DNA of 64,000 nucleotides from Chloroflexota bacterium. Lineage in GTDB: Bacteria; Chloroflexota; Anaerolineae; Anaerolineales; UBA4823. The notes under the pieces were generated by a model. The model was not told the DNA's origin. It searched no databases and saw only the letters and a program-made list of their open reading frames with translations. Positions 40,576-48,233 of the stretch are shown piece by piece. Positions within the stretch are counted from its first letter, which is position 1. Each line of letters begins with the position of its first letter. Both the position numbers and the translations under genes were made by a program. Where the stretch lies: assembly GCA_029557965.1 (NCBI GenBank), contig JAKQIM010000012.1, positions 1 to 64,000 of the forward strand, in the 5' to 3' direction.

Positions 40576-43146
40576 ATGGGCGCTTTCTTCGAACAGCTTT
40601 TAATCTTGCTCACCACCCCGCCCGGTAACCTGGTGTATCATGCCGTGCTGGCTTTTTCAATTTTTGGGGCCTTGCAGGCTTCCATCAATCACTGGCGCAG
40701 CAGCAGCTTTCCCCAGGGCCGCCGCATGGTGGTGGGGCTGGCTTTGCTGTTGTTGGGCCAGTTTGCCTTGTTTGCGGCTGCCGGCCTGGCCTGGCAAGAC
40801 CTGGCCAATGCGGCGCGCTTTATCCCACCGCTTGACCGGGCGCTGGCCCTTCTGAGCATCATCATCCTGGCCTGGCTGTGGGCTTTCCCTGAGAGCGGCC
40901 GGGTGGCAGATGCAGCCGCGCTGTTGTTGGGTTTGTTGGTGGCAACCCTGGCCCTGTTCGGTGTACTGTGGTGGTTCAACCAGGATGCCGGCTTGTTTTA
41001 CAACCAATCTTCAATCGATATGGTGGGCGAGAGCCTGGCTCTGTTCTTGCTGTTCATTGGAATTGTTGCGCTGCTCATCCGCCGGCCCAATGGCTGGGGG
41101 TTTGGGCTGGCGATGCTTGTGGGGTTATTTGCCGGGCACCTGGTGCATTGGTTGGCGCCTATTGAGAGCAGCGATTTTGCAGCCCCGGTACGCCTGGCCG
41201 AGTTGGCGGTCTATCCTTTATTGTTCGGCCTCGCACAGCGCTTCGCAATCCCCGAAGCGGCTGTTCAATCTACTCCCAAAGCCCAAGAACCCGAACGCCG
41301 TTACAGCTCTGACCCCAAGGTGATGCAGGCTTTCTTGGCCCTGGCCACAGAGACCTCGCCGCACAAGTTCTATCAAGAAGTCACCCGTACCATCGCCCAA
41401 CTCATGCTGGCTGATTTGTGTTTGCTGATCCTGCCGCCCGACGAAGGTGGTCACCTGACTGTTCCGGTGGGGTATAACCTGATCATGGATCGCTCGGTGA
41501 GCGGTTTCAGCTTGAACAGCCGCCAGGTGCCCGTGTTAAGCAGCGCACTGCGCCGCAACCGCGGTTTGCGGCTGCCCGCCAGCAGCACCTCTCCTGACCT
41601 GCTGAGCCTGGCGCGCCCCCTGGATTTGACGCGCACAGGGCATTTGTTGGCGGCGACCATCGCGCCGAAGGGCCAATCTCCGATCATGGGCGTGGTGTTG
41701 ATGTCACCTTATTCGGGCCGCGGTTGGACGGCCGAAGACCAGGCCTACCTGACCAGCCTGGTTGAGTCGTTGGCATCGATCTTGCAACGTATGCAGCAGT
41801 TCACCCAACAGCAGGCTGACCTGGAAGAGACGCGGGCCGAGCTAGAAAGCGCTCGGGCTGCGGCTGAACGCTCTGGCAAGGATCTGCAAAACCTACGCGC
41901 CCTGCAAGATGCCTCGCAGAAGGCTCGCGGGGAGGCACAAGATATTAATGCTTTGGTAGAGGATATGCAGCTTCAGCTTCAACAAGAACATGCGCGTGCC
42001 GAAAGCCTGGCGGCTCTGGTGGCAGATCAAGAGGGTCTCCACGAGAACATGGCCCGGCTTGATGCGCGCAACCGGGCATTAGAAGCCCAATTGCAAAATG
42101 CTGTTGTACAGAGCTCCTCTGCTTTTGCGGTTAAAGGATCCCCGTCTAGCGAAGAATTCAAAAACCTGGAAGAGCAGTTACGCCTGGCTTTGGAAGATGT
42201 GTCCATTTTGCGCGTGGCGTTGCAAGAAGCGGATGAGCGTTTGCTGCGCGCCCAGTCAGGCCAGCCTGCCTCTGAAAGCGGGCCTGCCCTCTCTAATCTG
42301 CAAATTGAAGGAACGCAGGAAGATGCGGCAGTGCTGAGGGCTAACTTGCAGATGGTTACCGAGCGCCTGCGCCAGGCTGAAGCGCTGGCCCACCAGGGCG
42401 TCTCAGTTCAGCAAGGCGGGTCTGTTTTGACCATCGCCCAAGAGCTGCGCCAGCCGGTTTCTTCCATTGTCGGTTACACCGACCTGTTGTTGAGTGAGTC
42501 GGTTGGCATCTTGGGGGCTACCCAGCGCAAGTTCATTGAGCGGGTCAAGGCTTCTACTGAGCGCATGGCCGGCTTGTTGGATGAGATGATCCAGGCGGCA
42601 ACCCTGGAAAGCGATGGACGGCGTCTCAACCCGGTGGCAGTTGACCTGAATGCGGCGATCGACGAGGCGGTCAGGAGCATGTTGGCCTCGCTGAGTGAGA
42701 AGAATATTACCTTGCGCGTGGATATGCCCGATGAACTTCCGCCTATCCGCGCCGATAAAGATGCCTTGCAGCAAGTGATGGCTAACCTGCTGCTCAATGC
42801 CAGCGGCGCTACGCCGCCCAAGGGCGAAGTTCTGCTGCGGGCGCGCCTGGAGACTAAGGAGAATGAGCCGGGCTACATGCTGGTGCAGGTTTCAGATGCG
42901 GGGGGCGGCATTGCCCCCGAAGCACTGCCGCGGGTCTTCTCGCGCCTGTACCGCGCCAACAACCCGTCCATTGCCGGCCTGGGTGATAATGGGGCTGGTC
43001 TTTCAATGGTCAAAACATTGGTCGAGGCGCACGGCGGGCGCATTTGGGTGGACAGCGTCGTTGGGCGCGGTTCTACCTTCAGTGTGCTGCTGCCCATGGC
43101 TGAAGAGGCCCTGGATGCGCTGCGGGATGGGGCATCTGCCAGATGA
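40576..43146 (+). CDS. Histidine-kinase-like membrane sensor lacking the phospho-acceptor His
   Basis: An 856-aa protein: about seven N-terminal transmembrane helices (residues 1-220), a GAF domain (about 250-405; YSSDPKVMQAFLALATETSP, VGYNLIMDRSVSG), a long coiled coil (about 410-600), a HisKA-like dimerisation helix, and an intact HATPase domain (N-box QQVMANLLLNA, G1 VSDAGGGIAPEAL, G2 GDNGAGLSMVKTLVEAHGG). The H-box reads TIAQELRQPVSSIVGYTDLL; the usual His is Gln622. It is therefore a probable pseudokinase or uses another acceptor. AAGGGA precedes the ATG at 40576. No response regulator is adjacent; its end overlaps the LysM gene. Confidence 0.82.
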   Translation: MGAFFEQLLILLTTPPGNLVYHAVLAFSIFGALQASINHWRSSSFPQGRRMVVGLALLLLGQFALFAAAGLAWQDLANAARFIPPLDRALALLSIIILAWLWAFPESGRVADAAALLLGLLVATLALFGVLWWFNQDAGLFYNQSSIDMVGESLALFLLFIGIVALLIRRPNGWGFGLAMLVGLFAGHLVHWLAPIESSDFAAPVRLAELAVYPLLFGLAQRFAIPEAAVQSTPKAQEPERRYSSDPKVMQAFLALATETSPHKFYQEVTRTIAQLMLADLCLLILPPDEGGHLTVPVGYNLIMDRSVSGFSLNSRQVPVLSSALRRNRGLRLPASSTSPDLLSLARPLDLTRTGHLLAATIAPKGQSPIMGVVLMSPYSGRGWTAEDQAYLTSLVESLASILQRMQQFTQQQADLEETRAELESARAAAERSGKDLQNLRALQDASQKARGEAQDINALVEDMQLQLQQEHARAESLAALVADQEGLHENMARLDARNRALEAQLQNAVVQSSSAFAVKGSPSSEEFKNLEEQLRLALEDVSILRVALQEADERLLRAQSGQPASESGPALSNLQIEGTQEDAAVLRANLQMVTERLRQAEALAHQGVSVQQGGSVLTIAQELRQPVSSIVGYTDLLLSESVGILGATQRKFIERVKASTERMAGLLDEMIQAATLESDGRRLNPVAVDLNAAIDEAVRSMLASLSEKNITLRVDMPDELPPIRADKDALQQVMANLLLNASGATPPKGEVLLRARLETKENEPGYMLVQVSDAGGGIAPEALPRVFSRLYRANNPSIAGLGDNGAGLSMVKTLVEAHGGRIWVDSVVGRGSTFSVLLPMAEEALDALRDGASAR

Positions 43147-44150
43147 ATGCCTCGCGGCAAGTGGCCTTTGGCATCCTGGCGGCGTTGGTTTCAACAGCGC
43201 TGTTATTCGGCAGCCTATCGCTGGGCATGGTTGAAGGGCAACTGCGCCTGGCGGCTGCGCCCAGCCAGGTCAGCCCCACCACCACACCCCAGCCGCTTAC
43301 ACCCGGCCCCTCGGCTTCTGACACCGCCGGGCCGCCTCCGGTGGCTTCTGCTACGCTGCCGCTGGTGATGCCGCCAACCGGAGAGGTGACCCTGGTTGTT
43401 GCGCCTGAAGTGACGGTGATGCCGCCCAATGTTTGTCCTGTGCCGCCGGGTTGGTATGCGGTCACCGTTCAACCTGGCGATACCTTGGCCAGCCTGGCCC
43501 AAGATTACAACACCACTGAGAATGTGCTGGCAGAGGCCAACTGTTTGGTGATCACCGACCTGATCTCTGGGTCAATCTTGTATGTGCCCGCGGCGCCAGA
43601 GCCCACCACCATCCCCTGCGGCCCACCCTGGGGTTGGGTGTTCTATACCGTCCAATACGGAGATACGTTGTATAAGATTGCTGTGCTGTACGGTGTGAGG
43701 GTGAGCGAATTGCAGTTTGCCAACTGCTTGGGCAATTCGACGCTGATCCGCGTGGGGCAGAAGTTGTACGTGCCCAATATCCCGATCATCATCCCCACCA
43801 TTCCTCCCACCTGGACGGCCAGCCCGTCTCAAACGCCGCTGCCGCCCAGCGTCACCCCCAGCCCAACCTGGCCTGTCTATACCCTCACGCCCACCCTGCC
43901 GCCGCCATCCAGCCCCACCTTTACCCCTTCGCTCACTGCCACGCAGACGCCCACAGATACCTCTCAGCCTACCGGCACCCCTACCCAAACGGCAACCCCT
44001 GAGCCGTCTGTGACCCCCACCGCTACCCAGGTTCCGCCCAGCGATACGGTGGTGCCACCCACAAACACGCCAACGGATGTGCCCAGCGAAACCATGGCGC
44101 CTCCGAATTCGACCCCATTGGCGCCAGTCGATACGCCCATACCCGGCTGA
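43143..44150 (+). CDS. LysM-domain cell-envelope protein
   Basis: A 335-aa membrane-anchored protein. An N-terminal signal anchor (residues 8-30) is followed by a Pro/Thr linker and two LysM peptidoglycan-binding domains: about 104-149 (WYAVTVQPGDTLASLAQDYN) and 166-211 (VFYTVQYGDTLYKIAVLYGV). Four Cys flank them. A Pro/Thr/Ser-rich C-terminal stretch of about 120 residues follows (TPTDTSQPTGTPTQTATPEP). It overlaps the sensor gene by 4 bp and precedes the LCP gene, consistent with a cell-surface function such as glycan binding. Confidence 0.87.
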   Translation: MNASRQVAFGILAALVSTALLFGSLSLGMVEGQLRLAAAPSQVSPTTTPQPLTPGPSASDTAGPPPVASATLPLVMPPTGEVTLVVAPEVTVMPPNVCPVPPGWYAVTVQPGDTLASLAQDYNTTENVLAEANCLVITDLISGSILYVPAAPEPTTIPCGPPWGWVFYTVQYGDTLYKIAVLYGVRVSELQFANCLGNSTLIRVGQKLYVPNIPIIIPTIPPTWTASPSQTPLPPSVTPSPTWPVYTLTPTLPPPSSPTFTPSLTATQTPTDTSQPTGTPTQTATPEPSVTPTATQVPPSDTVVPPTNTPTDVPSETMAPPNSTPLAPVDTPIPG

Positions 44151-44185
44151 TCGCCTGATATCCGTCTGCCACCCTCCGAGCCAGT

Positions 44186-45343
44186 ATGACACCCAACCTT
44201 CGCTCCAATAACCGTTCCCTGCTTGCGCCCACGCGCTGGTCAGGCTTGCTGCAGGCAGGCTTGATGGTGGGGCTGGTTTTGGTGCTGGCCTGGTTGGTGA
44301 TGATTTCTGGGCCATCAGAAAGTTCGGCCGCGCCTGTGTCTCAAGCTCGCCCTTTGCTGTTGGTGGCCCCGCCCGGCTCAACTGCCACCCCAACCCCCTT
44401 CCAGCCACTGCCGCCTACCCCCACCTACCAGCCCACCGATTTCGTTTACCCAACGCCTACCCCGCTGCCATTTACCCCTCAGGCGGCGCCGGTTACGGGT
44501 GGCCAGAGTAAAACCTGGGCCGATTACCCCGGCCCCATCATCTGGCCAGATGTTCAGGTGCCCCCGCCGGTTGGCATTTTGCCGCAGCCTGAGGGCCAGG
44601 TCAACATCTTGCTGCTTGGTTCTGACCAGCGCCCGTATGACAGCGGCTTCCGCACCGATACCATCATCCTGTTGACGATCGATCCGGCTGCTGGCACCGC
44701 CAACATGACCTCTTTCCCGCGCGACCTCTACGTTTACATCCCCGGTTGGACGGTACAGCGCATCAACACGGCTTTTGGGTATGGCGGCTTTGAGGCCCTG
44801 GCGCAGACTTTTGAATATAATTTTGGCGTCCGCCCCGATCATTATGCCGTCGTCAACCTGTGGTCTTTTGAAGATATGATTGACAGCCTGGGCGGGCTGA
44901 GAGTGGATGTGGGGCGCGATCTGTGTGACCATCGTGACAACTGGGGCATGTTCTGCGTCTCTCAAAGCACGATGTGGATGAACGGAAAAACGGTTTTGTG
45001 GTACGTGCGCTCGCGTTACTCTACCAGCGATTTTGACCGTGGGCGCCGCCAACAAGAGGTGGTAGTGGCAGGGCTGCGCCAACTGATCAGCATTGACGGG
45101 ATCCGCCGCGCTCCAGAGCTGTACGAAATCTACCGCCAGAATGTCTTGACAGACATGACCCTGGATGATATCACCCCCTTCTTTCCCTTGGCCATTCATT
45201 TGAATGAGAGCTCACAAATCTATCACTACTACATCGGCCCTGAGCAGGTGACAGGCTGGACGAATTACAGCGGGGCACAGGTGCTTCTCCCCATCCAAGA
45301 ATCTGTAATGACCGTGATGCACCAGGCCCTTAACAGCCCTTGA
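44186..45343 (+). CDS. LytR-CpsA-Psr (LCP) family glycopolymer ligase
   Basis: A 385-aa protein: cytoplasmic basic N-terminus, one transmembrane helix (GLMVGLVLVLAWLVMISG), a Pro/Thr spacer with a TPTPTP-like stretch, then the LCP catalytic domain. Motifs: VNILLLGSDQRPYDSGFRTD, TIILLTIDP, MTSFPRDLYVYIPGW (substrate Arg-Asp), INTAFGYGG, and VLWYVRSRYSTSDFDRGRRQ (conserved Arg cluster). LCP enzymes transfer lipid-linked glycopolymers to peptidoglycan or protein. Neighbouring LysM and deacetylase genes support an envelope role. Confidence 0.9.
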   Translation: MTPNLRSNNRSLLAPTRWSGLLQAGLMVGLVLVLAWLVMISGPSESSAAPVSQARPLLLVAPPGSTATPTPFQPLPPTPTYQPTDFVYPTPTPLPFTPQAAPVTGGQSKTWADYPGPIIWPDVQVPPPVGILPQPEGQVNILLLGSDQRPYDSGFRTDTIILLTIDPAAGTANMTSFPRDLYVYIPGWTVQRINTAFGYGGFEALAQTFEYNFGVRPDHYAVVNLWSFEDMIDSLGGLRVDVGRDLCDHRDNWGMFCVSQSTMWMNGKTVLWYVRSRYSTSDFDRGRRQQEVVVAGLRQLISIDGIRRAPELYEIYRQNVLTDMTLDDITPFFPLAIHLNESSQIYHYYIGPEQVTGWTNYSGAQVLLPIQESVMTVMHQALNSP

Positions 45344-45365
45344 AAAAGAAATAAGGAATGATGCC

Positions 45366-46469
45366 ATGACCCTCGAAGGAAAAGGTCTTTTCACCTGGAA
45401 GATCCCCAATTGTGAGCAAGGTGATCCGGCTGCTATGGCCGCCACGGCCAAGAGCGCCGGCCTGACCCATGTGCTGTTAAAGGTGGCTGATGGCACGACT
45501 GTTTACAACGGCACCTGGGGCATTAAGCAAGACCTGGTGACACCGGCGGTCAACAGCCTGCGCGCCGAGGGGATAGAGATTTGGGGCTGGCATTATGTGT
45601 ATGGCAACAACCCGGTGGGCGAGGCCAATTTAGCTATCCAGCGCATCCGGCAGTATAACCTGGACGGGTATGTGATCGACGCGGAGAAGGAGTACAAGCA
45701 GGATGGCCGCAAGGCGGCCGCCAAGGCCTTTATGAATCGCCTGCGGGGGGCCTTCCCCAGCCTGGATATCGCCCTCAGCTCTTACCGCTTCCCCTCGCTG
45801 CACCCACAATTGCCCTGGGCCGAGTTTTTGGATGGCTGCAATATCAACATGCCGCAGGTCTATTGGATGAAGGCGCACAATGCGGGTGAGCAGTTGATCA
45901 AGTGCGTGCGCGAATTCCAGAACAAGACCCCTTCTCGCCAGGTCATCCCTACTGGGGCGGCCTTCCACGAGGCGGGCTGGAAGCCCACTTCGGCTGAAGT
46001 GTTGGAATTCATGAATACGGCCAAGGCCCTCAACCTGCCGGCAGTTAACTTCTGGGAATGGTCAGATGCTCGCTCGGGGGTGATGCCGGGCGTTTGGGAG
46101 ACGATTCGAGATTATCCCTGGGCCGGGCAGGCTGCGCCAAAGGATATCTGCGAAAAGTACGTCTCCTTGCTTAATACCCATGACGCGAATAAAATTGTCG
46201 AATTGTATAACCCCACCGGCGTGCATATCAATGCGGTGCGCACCACCCAGGGCCTGGATAATATCCGCTCCTGGTACAACATCCTCTTCCGAGATGTGCT
46301 GCCAAACGCCAATTTTACCCTGACTGGCTATGCGGGCACCGGCAATGCCCGCCATCTGACGTGGACCGCTACCAGCCCCAAAGGTGCGGTGCAGAACGGC
46401 AACGATACCTTTGGCCTGATCAACGAGAAGATCAACTATCATTACACTTTCTTCACGGTTACGAAGTAG
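45366..46469 (+). CDS. Glycosidase-like TIM barrel fused to an NTF2-like domain
   Basis: A 367-aa protein. Residues 1-255 resemble glycoside-hydrolase TIM barrels of the lysozyme/DUF1906 type (GLTHVLLKVADGTTVYNGTW; EGIEIWGWHYVYGNNPVGEA; DGYVIDAEKEYKQDG with a candidate acidic D-x-E pair; INMPQVYWM; PAVNFWEWSDARSG). Residues about 260-367 look like a SnoaL/NTF2-like domain (KYVSLLNTHDANKIVELYNP; TQGLDNIRSWYNILF). No signal peptide is visible although the neighbours are exported. Exact activity unknown; peptidoglycan or glycan hydrolysis is an inference from fold and context. Confidence 0.68.
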   Translation: MTLEGKGLFTWKIPNCEQGDPAAMAATAKSAGLTHVLLKVADGTTVYNGTWGIKQDLVTPAVNSLRAEGIEIWGWHYVYGNNPVGEANLAIQRIRQYNLDGYVIDAEKEYKQDGRKAAAKAFMNRLRGAFPSLDIALSSYRFPSLHPQLPWAEFLDGCNINMPQVYWMKAHNAGEQLIKCVREFQNKTPSRQVIPTGAAFHEAGWKPTSAEVLEFMNTAKALNLPAVNFWEWSDARSGVMPGVWETIRDYPWAGQAAPKDICEKYVSLLNTHDANKIVELYNPTGVHINAVRTTQGLDNIRSWYNILFRDVLPNANFTLTGYAGTGNARHLTWTATSPKGAVQNGNDTFGLINEKINYHYTFFTVTK

Positions 46470-46482
46470 CCGGCTGCTCCCC

Positions 46483-47592
46483 TTGTTTCTCTTCCTGGTG
46501 TTGTTTGGCTGCACAGAGCAGACCTTGCCTGCTGTGCCAACGCTGACCGCGCCGCCGCTGCCTTCGGCTACCTTAAGCCCGCTGCCCCCTAGCAGCACAC
46601 CCACTGCCAGCCCCAGCCCTACCGCCACCCTGCGGCCCAGCCAGACGGCCACGCCGACCATCACCCCCACGCCGGCGCCCACCTTCACGCCTGTGCCGTT
46701 GGAACTTTTTGCCTCGCCCGTGCTCAGGCCGGGGGTCGTGGCATCGGCCTATATTGCCGATACCTGCCAGTACCTGCGCCTGCGCTGGGCAGAGGGCAGC
46801 AGTTCGCCGGGCACGGTGGTGGTGCCGGTGATGTTCCACAGCATTGTCCAGCCGGGCACCAAGATCAACGATCCTAAAGATATTGGCGTGGAAGACTTCC
46901 AGGCGTTTGTTCGCTACGCCCAGTACCTGGGCTTTGAGACGATTACCACGGCCCAATTGATCGACTTTTTGTATAACAATGCCCCGATTCCGCTGCACTC
47001 GATGATCCTGATCGTAGACGACCGCCGCCCAGGTTTGTTGGAAGAACACTTCATGCCTGTGCTGGAGGCAAACGACTGGACCGTCACCCCGGCTTACATC
47101 GCCGACCCAAGCAGCTTCAATTGGGCCTGGGAATGGATGGACCGCCTGTATGCCCGTGGGCGGCTGGACGTGCAGTCGCACGGGTATACCGGGCAGTTGT
47201 ATGTGCTGCCCGAGACCAGCGAAGAGGATATCCAGAACGAGATCTGGAATTCGACCACGGTGTTGGAGGAGCGTTTCGGCCAGCGCCCGCTGGCTTTCAT
47301 CTGGCCGGGGGGAAACTTCTCGCCGCTCTCGGTGCAGGTGGCGCGGGAGGGCGGCTACCAGCTTGGCTTTACGGCGTATTCGCGCGGGCCGGTGCTCTTC
47401 AACTGGGTGCCACAGGGGCCTGAAGAGCAGTTGATTGGAGATCCGTTGATGCTCTTGCCGCGGGCCTGGTCTAACTCGGTCAACGTGAACCTGGATGAGG
47501 CGGTGAAGGTCAGCGAGCAGGCGGCCGCGTTTGCTGAGGCAAACCGCCAGCTTGAAGCGGACTGGTACGCGCAATACTGCTCGGGAGAATGA
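46483..47592 (+). CDS. Polysaccharide deacetylase family lipoprotein
   Basis: About 369 aa. The lipobox LVLFGC is followed by a long Pro/Thr/Ser linker (TPTASPSPTATLRPSQTATP) and a NodB-like carbohydrate esterase 4 domain: MFHSIVQPG, MILIVDDRRPGLLEEHF (the motif-1 Asp), DVQSHGYTGQLY (metal-binding SHxxxH region, with the second His not obvious) and FIWPGGNFSPL (motif 3). The start is uncertain: TTG at 46483 lies just before the hydrophobic core, while upstream in-frame basic residues overlap the preceding gene. It probably removes acetyl groups from peptidoglycan or a surface polymer. Confidence 0.8.
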   Translation: MFLFLVLFGCTEQTLPAVPTLTAPPLPSATLSPLPPSSTPTASPSPTATLRPSQTATPTITPTPAPTFTPVPLELFASPVLRPGVVASAYIADTCQYLRLRWAEGSSSPGTVVVPVMFHSIVQPGTKINDPKDIGVEDFQAFVRYAQYLGFETITTAQLIDFLYNNAPIPLHSMILIVDDRRPGLLEEHFMPVLEANDWTVTPAYIADPSSFNWAWEWMDRLYARGRLDVQSHGYTGQLYVLPETSEEDIQNEIWNSTTVLEERFGQRPLAFIWPGGNFSPLSVQVAREGGYQLGFTAYSRGPVLFNWVPQGPEEQLIGDPLMLLPRAWSNSVNVNLDEAVKVSEQAAAFAEANRQLEADWYAQYCSGE

Positions 47593-48188
47593 TGGGCCGC
47601 CTGGTGTCTATTGTGGGGAACGCGGGGGTGGGCAAGACCACCCTGGCGCGCCTGATGAGCCAGCGCTTTGGCCTGGCCCTGGGGATTGAGCAGCATGTTG
47701 AGCGCCCCTTCCAGGCCCGTTTTGCTGCTGACCGGCGCTATGCCCTGGCTAACCAGTTGGATTACCTGCTGCTGCGGGCCGAGCAGGAACGCCATCTGCG
47801 CAGCCAACCGCAGGGGGGTGTGCAAGACGGGGGGCTGGACCTGGACTTCCATATTTTTACGCAGCTCTTTTACCGCAAGGGTTATCTTGAACAGGATGAG
47901 TACTTGCTCTGTGAACGCCTGTACCGCCAGATGCGCCTGGCTTTGCCGACCCCCGAGCTGGTGGTATGGCTGCAAGCGCCTTTAGATGTCATCGCCGCTC
48001 GCTTCCGGCGCCGCGGCCGCCCGCTGGAGATCGCAGCGCTGGATGACCTGGCTGCGTTGGATGCCTTGCTGGCGGAGTGGCTGTTGCCGCTGCCCTCGCC
48101 GCCTGTGCTGCGCCTGGATGCGGCCCAGGATGACCCGGGCTTTGCGGCTGGCCTGGCCCAGTTAGAAATGATCCTTAATCAACGATGA
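47589..48188 (+). CDS. Deoxynucleoside kinase
   Basis: A 199-aa P-loop kinase of the deoxynucleoside kinase/deoxyguanosine kinase family. P-loop VSIVGNAGVGKTTLARLM; substrate-binding segment LDLDFHIFTQLFYRKGYLEQ then DEYLLCERLYRQM; LID region PLDVIAARFRRRGRPLE. It phosphorylates deoxynucleosides for salvage. The ATG overlaps the deacetylase stop, so it is probably the last gene of the envelope transcription unit although functionally unrelated. Confidence 0.85.
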   Translation: MMGRLVSIVGNAGVGKTTLARLMSQRFGLALGIEQHVERPFQARFAADRRYALANQLDYLLLRAEQERHLRSQPQGGVQDGGLDLDFHIFTQLFYRKGYLEQDEYLLCERLYRQMRLALPTPELVVWLQAPLDVIAARFRRRGRPLEIAALDDLAALDALLAEWLLPLPSPPVLRLDAAQDDPGFAAGLAQLEMILNQR

Positions 48189-48215
48189 CCCCAAAATATC
48201 GGGGTCATCGTTGAT
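48178..48215. terminator. Bidirectional terminator hairpin
   Basis: Perfect 15-bp arms (ATCAACGATGACCCC / GGGGTCATCGTTGAT) with an 8-base loop AAAATATC, between the convergent kinase and gyrase-type genes. The left arm contains the kinase stop codon. No T-run, so it may act as an mRNA 3'-end stabiliser as well. Confidence 0.65.
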
Positions 48216-48233
48216 AAATCGGCGTACGCTGAA

